A stretch of DNA of 11,850 bases, taken from assembly GCA_003563255.1 (NCBI GenBank), contig PWSL01000336.1:1-11850 (forward strand), read 5' to 3'. The notes under the pieces were generated by a model, which ran no database searches, was not told the origin of the DNA, and worked only from the letters and a program-made list of their open reading frames with translations. Source of the stretch: Desulfonatronospira sp. (GTDB taxonomy: Bacteria; Desulfobacterota; Desulfovibrionia; Desulfovibrionales; Desulfonatronovibrionaceae). The translations under genes were made by a program, and so were the position numbers. How positions within the stretch are numbered: position 1 is the stretch's first letter; every line of letters starts with the position of its first letter. Of the stretch, positions 5,628-11,850 are shown one piece after another.

Positions 5628-7024
5628 GTCTGGCCCCCCGAGCATGTCTGGATCTGGTACGGGACTTGAATCCGGTCATGACCTATGGCAAGGTTTCCAA
5701 GGTTGTAGGCCTGGTGGTCGAAGGCAGGGGTTTAAAGACCCCCCTTGGCTCCATATGCCAGCTTCTCCCGGATGAGGTCCACGGCGACAACCCCATCAAT
5801 GCCGAAGCAGTGGGGTTCCGTGAAGGTTCTGTGCTGTTCATGCCTTATGGTGATATGAGAGGCATCAGGCCCGGAAGCTTGATACGCAATTCTTCCATGC
5901 CGCCGCTTTTTCCGGTGGGCGGCAGGTATTTGAATCATGCGGTGGATGCATTCGGCAACCCCCTGCAGGATGAACACTCGATTACCCCCAAAGAGTATTA
6001 CCCTCTCTACGCCGAGCCTTTAAACCCCTTGGAGAGACCCAGGATAGACCAACCCCTGGACGTGGGGATAAAGTCAATAAATTCCCTGCTGACCCTGGGT
6101 AAAGGCCAGCGCATAGGAATCATGGCTGGTTCCGGTGTGGGCAAGAGCACAGCCATGGGCATGATGGCCAGATATACGGAAGCCGATGTGAATGTCATCG
6201 CCCTGGTGGGAGAGCGCGGCAGAGAGGTATTGGAATTTATTGAAAAAGACCTGGGGCCCGAGGGTATGACCAGGTCCGTCCTGGTGGTGGCTACTTCAGA
6301 CCAGGGTCCCCTCATAAGGATGCGGGCGGCTTATGCTGCTACCGCCGTGGCTGAATATTTCCGGGACCAGGGCAAGGATGTACTGCTGATGATGGATTCC
6401 GTGACCAGGTTTGCCATGGCCGCCCGTGAAGTGGGTCTGGCCGCTGGTGAGCCTCCCACCACCCGGGGGTATACCCCTACGGTGTTTTCCCATCTGCCCA
6501 AACTCCTGGAACGTACCGGCAAGAGCAGCAAGGGAAGCATTACCGGAATTTACACGGTCCTGGTGGAAGGAGACGACTTCAACGAGCCCATCGCCGATGC
6601 CGTGCGCTCCATCCTGGACGGGCACATTGTTCTGACCCGGGAACTGGCTGACCAGGGACATTTTCCGGCCATCGACGTGCTTAAAAGCGTCAGCAGGTTG
6701 AGAAAGGACGTCACCCCGGAAGAGGTGGTTCAGGCCGGGCAGAAGATTATCCGCCTTATGGCCGCCTACGAAAAGGTGGAAGACATGATCAACATCGGGG
6801 CCTATGTCAAGGGCAACAATCAGGAAATAGACCAGGCTGTAAGGTTGATAAGACCCATCAATGATTTTCTGCGCCAGGACATTAATGAGAAATTTACTTT
6901 GCAGCAGAGTTATCAGCAGATGCAGGCCCTTTTACACCTGGATGAGCCTGGAGATAACAAAAACAACACCGGGGCCAAAAAAAGCACGGGCAATACCAGG
7001 AAACAGGCAGGGCGCAGGAAATAG
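5624..7024 (+). CDS. fliI: Flagellum-specific export ATPase FliI
   Basis: FliI is the F1-beta-like hexameric ATPase of flagellar type III export. It works with FliH and FliJ at the base of the export gate. Length is 466 aa. Walker A is GSGVGKST at residues 169-176, and Walker B is DVLLMMD at 252-258, followed by SVTRFAMAAREVGLAAGEPPTT, strongly conserved in the FliI/YscN family. The N-terminal beta-barrel covers roughly residues 1-90. The last 24 residues form a low-complexity basic tail (GDNKNN...RKQAGRRK) that looks like an extension beyond the usual FliI end. The ATGA overlap with fliH has GAGGA at 5613-5617. FliJ, normally next, is absent: the stop at 7022-7024 is 24 nt from the end of the convergent operon. 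Confidence 0.97.
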   Translation: MSLAPRACLDLVRDLNPVMTYGKVSKVVGLVVEGRGLKTPLGSICQLLPDEVHGDNPINAEAVGFREGSVLFMPYGDMRGIRPGSLIRNSSMPPLFPVGGRYLNHAVDAFGNPLQDEHSITPKEYYPLYAEPLNPLERPRIDQPLDVGIKSINSLLTLGKGQRIGIMAGSGVGKSTAMGMMARYTEADVNVIALVGERGREVLEFIEKDLGPEGMTRSVLVVATSDQGPLIRMRAAYAATAVAEYFRDQGKDVLLMMDSVTRFAMAAREVGLAAGEPPTTRGYTPTVFSHLPKLLERTGKSSKGSITGIYTVLVEGDDFNEPIADAVRSILDGHIVLTRELADQGHFPAIDVLKSVSRLRKDVTPEEVVQAGQKIIRLMAAYEKVEDMINIGAYVKGNNQEIDQAVRLIRPINDFLRQDINEKFTLQQSYQQMQALLHLDEPGDNKNNTGAKKSTGNTRKQAGRRK

Positions 7025-7048
7025 GCCTGCCACCGGGGATGAATTGGA

Positions 7049-7552
7049 TCAGCCCTGGGTTGTTTCTTGTTTTTGTCCAGCCCTGGTGATCCGGTCCAGG
7101 ATCCCGGTGGTGGAATATCCCGGGGTCAGAGGAATACTTTGGACCTCTCCGCCCAGTCCCTGCACGATATCCCTGCCAACGATCCGATCCAGGGGCCAGT
7201 CCCCTCCCTTGACCAGCACCTGTGGGCGAACCCTCTGAATGAGCCTGTAAGGTGTATCTTCGTCAAAAATCAGCACGTAGTCCACACAACCCAGGCCGGC
7301 CAGGACCCTGGCGCGGTCGGCCACAGCATTCACAGGCCGGTTCTGGTTTGGTTTGATGCGTTTTACCGAGCCGTCGCTGTTTATGCCCACAACCAGCAAG
7401 TCCCCCAGCAAGCGCGCCCTTTCCAGATAATCCACGTGTCCGGCATGCAGGATGTCAAAGCAGCCGTTGGTGAATACAATTGTTTGACCCTGGAGGTTCT
7501 GCATGTGGTCTGCAAAGCCCTGGATGCTGATGATTTTATTCTTGCTGTTCAT
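7049..7552 (-). CDS. rfaE2: D-glycero-beta-D-manno-heptose 1-phosphate adenylyltransferase (RfaE2/HldC)
   Basis: This enzyme transfers AMP from ATP to heptose-1-phosphate, giving ADP-heptose for the LPS inner core, in the cytoplasm. The protein is a stand-alone nucleotidyltransferase domain of 167 aa without the N-terminal kinase half of bifunctional HldE, so a separate HldA-type kinase should be encoded elsewhere. Signatures: [13 protein letters not shown] with HxGH at 36-39, [42 protein letters not shown], and a C-terminal GYSTTGI motif in the position of the cytidylyltransferase STT signature. I prefer the ATG at 7552, which gives the usual family N-terminus with AAGG upstream; the ATG at 7570 would add six residues and has no recognisable ribosome binding site. 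It is the last gene of the minus-strand operon and converges with fliI. Confidence 0.92.
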   Translation of the reverse strand: MNSKNKIISIQGFADHMQNLQGQTIVFTNGCFDILHAGHVDYLERARLLGDLLVVGINSDGSVKRIKPNQNRPVNAVADRARVLAGLGCVDYVLIFDEDTPYRLIQRVRPQVLVKGGDWPLDRIVGRDIVQGLGGEVQSIPLTPGYSTTGILDRITRAGQKQETTQG

Positions 7553-7620
7553 ATGGTTTGCTACCTTCATACTGATGTGGGCCCAGAGGCTGGTGAAGCA
7601 ATATTGCTGTAGTGAAAGTG

Positions 7621-8748
7621 TTATTCCATGAATTTTTCCAGAATGCTGTTGCTCACCAGCATACCGTTTCTGGTAAGACGCAGGTAGCCATGGGCCATCC
7701 TGATGAGGTTATTTCGGTGCAGGACCTGGATTATATCTGCGTATTTGCGGCTGAAGCTCACCCCGCTGAGTTTTTTGTAATCGTTCAGATTCAGCCCCCT
7801 TGATGTTCTAAGAGAAAGCAGGACCAGTTCGTTGAGCTGCTGAGCGTGGGAAAGGTTTTCAGATTCCGTTTCCCTGAAATCAGCCTGACCAAGAACCTGG
7901 TAATCACGCAAGGCAGACGGGTTTCTCCACCTGACACCTTGATGCGATGAGACCGCCGAGGGTCCAACTCCCAGGAATGGTTCACCCGCCCAGTATCCCA
8001 TGTTGTGCTTACAGCCAAAGCCCATGACAGCGAAATTGGATATCTCATACTGCAGATAACCGCATGATTCCAGATATTCGGCTCCGTGCATGTACATTCT
8101 GGCCTGGGTACGTTCCCCGGGCAAGGCGGTCTCTTTTGTTTTGACCCTGGCTGTGAGCCTGGTACCGGGTTCCAGTCCCAGGCCGTAGCAGGAGAGATGG
8201 TCAGGTCCGGCCTGGACTGCCTGCGCGAGCTCAGAAAGCCATCCTTTCAGGGTCTGGCCGGGAATACCCCAGATCAGGTCCAGGCTCATTCGGGCAAAAC
8301 CTGCTTCCCGGATCATGCGCATCGCCTTGAGGGCCTGCCTGGTATCGTGGCCTCTTTCCAGGACTTTTAAGAGCTGGTCGTCCAGGCTCTGGATTCCCAG
8401 ACTGATCCTGTTTATCCCCATGGAGGCGAGCACTTTCAGGTCTATATCACCCTGAATATTTTCTGGGTTGGCCTCCAGGGTGAATTCGCATCCGGGCAAA
8501 GGGTCGAAGTGTTTATAGACCGCCTCTACAATACGGGCAAGGGACTTCTGAGGCAACACTGTGGGGGTGCCGCCTCCGATATAGATACTGCTGATTCTTG
8601 TATTCTGCACCTGCCTGCTGCGGACCTGCAGTTCCTGCTGTACAAGCTGCAGGTAAACCCCGGCAGGCTCCTGGATGTACTCCTGGGAGGCAAATGCACA
8701 ATAAGCGCACCTGCCGCGGCAGAAGGGGACATGGACGTAAAGCAGCAT
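7621..8748 (-). CDS. hemW: Radical SAM heme chaperone HemW (HemN-like family)
   Basis: This is a 375-aa radical SAM protein. The 4Fe-4S/SAM cysteines are C10, C14 and C17 in [16 protein letters not shown]. The residue two after C17 is Phe, as in HemW, not the fourth Cys seen in true HemN coproporphyrinogen dehydrogenases. Further family marks: GGGTP at 58-62, LEANPE (91-96), [10 protein letters not shown] (115-124), [10 protein letters not shown] (157-166), HNMGYW (248-253), and a C-terminal winged-helix-like domain starting near [15 protein letters not shown]. HemW binds heme and is thought to deliver it to respiratory proteins. Older annotations call it oxygen-independent coproporphyrinogen III oxidase. 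The start ATG at 8748 has only a weak purine-rich site upstream. It lies 18 nt after queH. Confidence 0.9.
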   Translation of the reverse strand: MLLYVHVPFCRGRCAYCAFASQEYIQEPAGVYLQLVQQELQVRSRQVQNTRISSIYIGGGTPTVLPQKSLARIVEAVYKHFDPLPGCEFTLEANPENIQGDIDLKVLASMGINRISLGIQSLDDQLLKVLERGHDTRQALKAMRMIREAGFARMSLDLIWGIPGQTLKGWLSELAQAVQAGPDHLSCYGLGLEPGTRLTARVKTKETALPGERTQARMYMHGAEYLESCGYLQYEISNFAVMGFGCKHNMGYWAGEPFLGVGPSAVSSHQGVRWRNPSALRDYQVLGQADFRETESENLSHAQQLNELVLLSLRTSRGLNLNDYKKLSGVSFSRKYADIIQVLHRNNLIRMAHGYLRLTRNGMLVSNSILEKFME

Positions 8749-8766
8749 GGTTTCTCAGAAGGCTTA

Positions 8767-9324
8767 TTATTGTTCATCAGAGGGGCCCAGTTTGCCCCTG
8801 AATCTTTCAAATTCGCTATATATACAGCCGCAATAATTCTGGCGATAAAGCCCCATGGCGCGGGACTGTTCATTTCCCTGGTGCCACCCGGTGCGAAAAT
8901 CCTGGTCCAGGAATGTGCATTTCCCGGTTTCCAGGGATTTGCCGAGCATCTGGATCTGCTCAAAGGGCTGTATCCTGCTGAACATGAGAGTGGTGGCAAA
9001 AAAAGCAAACCCGCCCCGGAGGGCGACTGACCGGGTGCGCTCCAGACGCATCTGTTGGCAGAGAAAACACCGGTTGTCCTCACGAAAAACCACCTGGCGC
9101 AAAAAAAACCTGGGTTCTGCATCCCGGTCCTGAAAAATGATCCTGATTCCAAGCTCCCCGGCAGCCATTTCCGCCGCCTCTCTTCTTAAGAGATACTCCT
9201 GCAGGGGCTGGATGTTGGGGTTGTAAAAAAGTCCCATAACTTCGTATCCCTGTTCCAGAAGCACTCTGACGGGATAGACCGAGCAGGGGCCGCAGCAGAC
9301 ATGTAAAAGAACCCTTGGCCTCAA
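8767..9324 (-). CDS. queH: Epoxyqueuosine reductase QueH
   Basis: QueH (formerly DUF208) reduces epoxyqueuosine to queuosine in the wobble base of GUN-anticodon tRNAs, replacing the cobalamin-dependent QueG in many anaerobes. It is an iron-sulfur enzyme. In this 185-aa protein the family motifs are clear: HVCCGPCS (8-15), YNPNIQPLQEYLLR (34-47), RCFLCQQMRLERT (85-97) and YRQNYCGCIYSE (160-171), giving eight cysteines including the paired C10-C11, C86/C89 and C165/C167. The start is an unusual TTG at 9324 (complement CAA at 9322-9324), supported by a strong GGGAGGA site about 9 nt upstream inside the end of the RNase G gene. No in-frame ATG or GTG lies nearby. It begins 4 nt after the RNase G stop, so translation is probably coupled. 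Confidence 0.92.
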   Translation of the reverse strand: MRPRVLLHVCCGPCSVYPVRVLLEQGYEVMGLFYNPNIQPLQEYLLRREAAEMAAGELGIRIIFQDRDAEPRFFLRQVVFREDNRCFLCQQMRLERTRSVALRGGFAFFATTLMFSRIQPFEQIQMLGKSLETGKCTFLDQDFRTGWHQGNEQSRAMGLYRQNYCGCIYSEFERFRGKLGPSDEQ

Positions 9325-9328
9325 TGCA

Positions 9329-10795
9329 CTATTCCTCCCTGGGGAGAATGACTATCTGGTTCTCAAACTGCTGCTCCATATTGAACAGTTTATCTCTTTT
9401 GTTGTTCAGGAGATAGATGGCCAGATCAAGGTCTACCTGATACTTCAGGGGCGAAGGGCAGTTTTTCATTCTAAGCATCCTGTAAATATTTTTCTGGGCC
9501 TGCAGGGCCTGCCATTCCATGTTGCGGACTGTCCCGGTACCCTGGCAGCGCTGACAACCCTCCATGATAACGGACAAGGCGGAAATACCCAGCCTTTGGC
9601 GTACCAGCTGGATGAGTCCGAATCTAGACATGCGGCTTACATCGGTGCGGGCCTTATCGGACTTGAGGGCGGCGCGCAGGGTTTTTTCCACCTGGCTTAT
9701 ATGTTTTTTGTCCCGCATTTCAATGAAATCTATGACAATCTGTCCCCCGACATCCCGCAGCATCAGCTGCCTGGGGATATTTTCAGCTGCCTCCAGGTTG
9801 GTTTTGTAGGCCATTTCGCGAAAATCCTTTTCTCCGCCTACTTTTCCCGAATTGATATCCACGGCCATCAGGGCTTCCGTCTGGTCAAAAACCAGACGCC
9901 CCCCACTGGGAAGCTCCACTTCTCTGGAAAAAATCTGGTTGATCTGTGTTTCCAGATTGAAACGTTCCATAAGGGTCTTTTCGGGGTCATTGTGAATGCG
10001 GACCATCTTTTTGCGCCTTGGAAAGCTCAGGCTTACAAATTCCTGCACCTGCTGTACCACTTCCTCGTTGTCCACCCAGATCTCGGAGACGTCCTCAGTG
10101 AGATAGTCCCGAACTGCCCTGAAAGCCAGGTCCTTTTCTTCGTAGATCAGCGCCGGGCTTTTTTCGGACACCCCCTTTTTTCGGACTTCCTTCCACAAGC
10201 GTTTCAGAAACTGCAGGTCCCTGGACAGGGATGTCTTGTTCTGTCCCTCGCTGACTGTGCGAACGATTACCCCCAGGCCTTCGTCCAGTTTCAGTTCCTG
10301 CACTATACCCTTGAGCCTTTCCCTTTCTTTTTCGTCTTCGATTTTCCTGGAGATGCCAAGCTGTTCACGTCCCGGGGTCAATACAAAATAGCGCCCGGGC
10401 AGAGAGAGGTAGGTGGTAAGAAACGCCCCCTTGTTGCCGGTTGGTTCCTTGACTACCTGCACCAGGAGTTCCTGGCCGGGCTTGAGGACCTTCTGCAGCG
10501 GGGGGTATTTGTAGCCCTTGGCGGGGGTGACCTCAGACTGGTAATATTCAGGGTGCACTTCATCCACCTGAAGAAATCCGTTCTTGCCGGAACCGTAATT
10601 GATGAATGCAGCTTGCAGAGCCTGATCTACGTTGTGAATTTTGCCCTTGTAAATATTGCCCTTGGTTTTGATCTGCCCCAGCATCTCCACGTAATACTCC
10701 TGGATGACCCCGTCCAGGGACAGTGCCAGCTCGATCTGCTCACCAGGCAGAACGCTCAAAAACATCTTCCTTTTTCGTTTTTTTGCGGTACTCAT
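9329..10795 (-). CDS. rng: Ribonuclease G/E family endoribonuclease
   Basis: This is a 488-aa RNase E/G catalytic core, close to RNase G length (about 490) and without the long disordered C-terminal scaffold of RNase E. It cuts single-stranded A/U-rich RNA in rRNA maturation and mRNA decay. Visible parts: an N-terminal S1 RNA-binding region (about 36-130, GNIYKGKIHNV... NYGSGKNGFL); the Mg-binding aspartates D313 (LMAVDINSG) and D356 (IVIDFIEM); the RMSRFGLIQLVRQRL segment (388-402); and the Zn-link CQRCQGTG with C414 and C417. The N-terminus is very basic (KKRKRK). ATG at 10795 follows AAAGGA, which lies inside the last codons of the radical SAM gene one base away. A 404-aa open frame on the opposite strand (9596-10810) is a shadow. 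Confidence 0.95.
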   Translation of the reverse strand: MSTAKKRKRKMFLSVLPGEQIELALSLDGVIQEYYVEMLGQIKTKGNIYKGKIHNVDQALQAAFINYGSGKNGFLQVDEVHPEYYQSEVTPAKGYKYPPLQKVLKPGQELLVQVVKEPTGNKGAFLTTYLSLPGRYFVLTPGREQLGISRKIEDEKERERLKGIVQELKLDEGLGVIVRTVSEGQNKTSLSRDLQFLKRLWKEVRKKGVSEKSPALIYEEKDLAFRAVRDYLTEDVSEIWVDNEEVVQQVQEFVSLSFPRRKKMVRIHNDPEKTLMERFNLETQINQIFSREVELPSGGRLVFDQTEALMAVDINSGKVGGEKDFREMAYKTNLEAAENIPRQLMLRDVGGQIVIDFIEMRDKKHISQVEKTLRAALKSDKARTDVSRMSRFGLIQLVRQRLGISALSVIMEGCQRCQGTGTVRNMEWQALQAQKNIYRMLRMKNCPSPLKYQVDLDLAIYLLNNKRDKLFNMEQQFENQIVILPREE

Positions 10796-10796
10796 T

Positions 10797-11732
10797 TTAA
10801 TTTCCTTTAATTATATAAAATTTGTGTTTACCATTGTCATGGACCTGAATTTCGCCGTTGCCGGCCAGGGTCTCCAGAACGGTTGCTGTTTCCCCGGGGG
10901 CTGTGCCCAGGGCGGTACAGATCTGTTGCAGGGTTTGAGGTCTGCGGCGTATAGAATCAAGTATAGTCGAGGGCCGGGCGGACCTTTTCTTCACAGGATG
11001 CTTTTGCCGGACCTGTACGGACCGAATGGCCGCTTTCAGCGTCTGCCGCCAATCCTGCAGGGTCTTATGGTCTGGAGCTTTCTGTTTAATATGCGCCCCT
11101 GGACGGCTCATGCATGTCAGGTCCACCCGCTGATGCTGCAGGTCTTTTATAAAGAGAGCTGTTTTTTCCAGGTTCTCCAGGGAATCGTTGATCCCGGACA
11201 CCAGCAGGATTTCGAGCAAGACCTGCCCGGAAAAATCATTGCAGAAAAGTTGCAACCCCCTGATAATATCATGGATTTGCAAGCCGCAACAGGGTCGATT
11301 CAAAAGCAAAAATTCGTCCTGGATCAAAGTGTCCAGAGATGGCAGCAGAGTATCTGCCTGCATGAGTTCTTTTCGTACCTGAGCGTCTGCAAGCAGCGAA
11401 GAATTGGTCAGTACTGCCACAGGGATGTGAGGTGCAAGCTTTTTGACGCCATGGATAATTTCCCCCAGCCCAAGATTCAAACAGGGTTCGCCCTCTCCCC
11501 CCAGGGTGATATGATCCGGCTCTGTTTCAGGGTTTTCGGCCAGCCAGTCCTTAAATTCCGCCAGTACAGACCCGGGATCTGCATAATTTTTTCTTTCCAT
11601 AGTCTTATGCAGGGTCGGCCCGGACTCGCAGTACAGACAGTCGAAAGAGCAGATCCGGCCTCCCAGGAGGTCGATTCCCAGGGATCTGCCCAGCCTGGAT
11701 GATAGAACCGGTCCAAATATATAATCAGGCAT
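10797..11732 (-). CDS. Radical SAM protein (COG0731-like) with C-terminal winged-helix-like domain
   Basis: The 311-aa protein belongs to the radical SAM superfamily. The cluster motif is C28xxxC32xxC35 in RICSFDCLYCESG, preceded by YIFGPVLSSRLGRSLGID, typical of the COG0731 group of Fe-S oxidoreductases distantly related to wyosine-type tRNA enzymes. The glycine-rich SAM-binding segment is LGGEGEP (77-83). The C-terminal 59 residues (about 253-311) look like a winged helix (STILDSIRRRPQTLQQICTA ending HKFYII). The start at 11732 is preferred because AGGAGGT lies 10 nt upstream; a frame open to 11792 would add 20 unlikely residues. It is the first gene of the minus-strand operon, one base from rng. 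The substrate is unknown, and no biochemical function should be assigned from sequence alone. Confidence 0.85.
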   Translation of the reverse strand: MPDYIFGPVLSSRLGRSLGIDLLGGRICSFDCLYCESGPTLHKTMERKNYADPGSVLAEFKDWLAENPETEPDHITLGGEGEPCLNLGLGEIIHGVKKLAPHIPVAVLTNSSLLADAQVRKELMQADTLLPSLDTLIQDEFLLLNRPCCGLQIHDIIRGLQLFCNDFSGQVLLEILLVSGINDSLENLEKTALFIKDLQHQRVDLTCMSRPGAHIKQKAPDHKTLQDWRQTLKAAIRSVQVRQKHPVKKRSARPSTILDSIRRRPQTLQQICTALGTAPGETATVLETLAGNGEIQVHDNGKHKFYIIKGN

Positions 11733-11759
11733 TGCAGGTATGACCTCCTGTACAAATGC

Positions 11760-11771
11760 TTGACATTTCAA
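11760..11771. promoter_or_regulatory. Dyad TTGA-CATT-TCAA, possible operator
   Basis: TTGA-N4-TCAA is a 12-bp dyad that recurs with 11 of 12 identical bases at 11828-11839, flanking the rightward promoter at 11777-11805. It also lies in the leader of the leftward radical SAM operon. The spacing (N4) does not fit the FNR half-site arrangement (TTGA-N6-TCAA). The regulator is unknown. Confidence 0.35.
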
Positions 11772-11776
11772 CAGCC

Positions 11777-11805
11777 TTGAGATCCTGTACAAAACAGGCT
11801 ATAAT
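11777..11805 (+). promoter_or_regulatory. Sigma-70 promoter firing rightwards out of the window
   Basis: TTGAGA (11777-11782) and TATAAT (11800-11805) are separated by 17 nt, close to the ideal sigma-70 promoter. The expected start is near 11812. No coding start appears before the window ends, so the gene lies beyond 11850 and is divergent from the radical SAM operon. The spacer holds a small dyad, CCTGT-ACAAA-ACAGG (11784-11798). Part of it, TCCTGTACAAA (11783-11793), is repeated at 11746-11756 over the ribosome binding site of the leftward gene. Confidence 0.6.
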
Positions 11806-11827
11806 GTTTTTTCTGGTATCTGTTCAC

Positions 11828-11839
11828 TTGAGATTTCAA
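11828..11839. promoter_or_regulatory. Dyad TTGA-GATT-TCAA, possible operator
   Basis: This is the second copy of the dyad at 11760-11771, differing by one base, placed just downstream of the predicted start of the rightward promoter. A pair of near-identical dyads 68 bp apart around a promoter is a common arrangement for repressor binding, but short A/T-rich dyads also arise by chance. Confidence 0.35.
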
Positions 11840-11850
11840 ATAGTTATACC

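Noticed and set aside
9596..10810. 404-aa open frame on the plus strand
   Set aside because: It is antisense to the clearly recognisable RNase G gene (catalytic D313/D356, Zn-link cysteines), has no family resemblance, and is best explained as a codon-bias shadow.
10704..11702. 332-aa open frame on the plus strand
   Set aside because: Antisense to the radical SAM gene, which has an intact CxxxCxxC motif. The plus-strand translation is cysteine- and proline-rich with no known motif.
11733..11792. Upstream extension of the radical SAM protein
   Set aside because: The AGGAGGT site points to ATG 11732, where the family N-terminus (PDYIFGPV) begins; the extra 20 residues span putative regulatory DNA.
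11784..11798. CCTGT-N5-ACAGG as a LexA box
   Set aside because: The E. coli-type LexA site has CTGT-N8-ACAG; the 5-nt spacer here does not fit, so no regulator is assigned.

Overview
The window is a chromosomal piece of a motile Gram-negative bacterium. Gene content (sigma-54-controlled flagellar cluster, LPS heptose gene, RNase G, QueH, HemW) and protein style point to the Desulfovibrionales / former Deltaproteobacteria, perhaps one of the Desulfonatrono- genera. This placement is inferred from family resemblance only; no database was searched.

Layout. Positions 1-338 are gene-free. They hold an imperfect palindrome, permuted pieces of a dispersed repeat, a possible sigma-70 promoter partly built from that repeat, and a well-matched sigma-54 (-24/-12) promoter. 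Positions 339-7024 on the plus strand are the early flagellar block flgB-flgC-fliE-fliF-fliG-fliH-fliI: proximal rod, rod-MS-ring adaptor, MS ring, rotor switch and export ATPase. The block is tightly packed, with TAATG and ATGA overlaps, except between fliE and fliF. There a 733-nt non-coding stretch (1570-2302) is filled with several families of palindromic repeats. These include two inverted copies of the repeat seen upstream of flgB, arranged nearly concentrically around a shorter inverted repeat. No fliJ follows fliI.

Positions 7049-11732 on the minus strand form a second tight operon, read right to left: a radical SAM protein with a C-terminal winged-helix-like domain, RNase G/E, QueH (queuosine tRNA modification), HemW (heme chaperone family) and the heptose-1-phosphate adenylyltransferase RfaE2/HldC. 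Intergenic gaps are 1, 4, 18 and about 68 nt. The two operons converge with 24 nt between stop codons and no obvious intrinsic terminator. At the right edge a good sigma-70 promoter points rightwards to a gene outside the window and is surrounded by dyad-symmetric sites.

The genes themselves are ordinary, conserved families. The unusual part is the non-coding DNA: a REP/MITE-like repeat system that sits at the operon's promoter and has split a normally contiguous flagellar operon. I see no defence system, CRISPR array, tRNA, rRNA or intact transposase.
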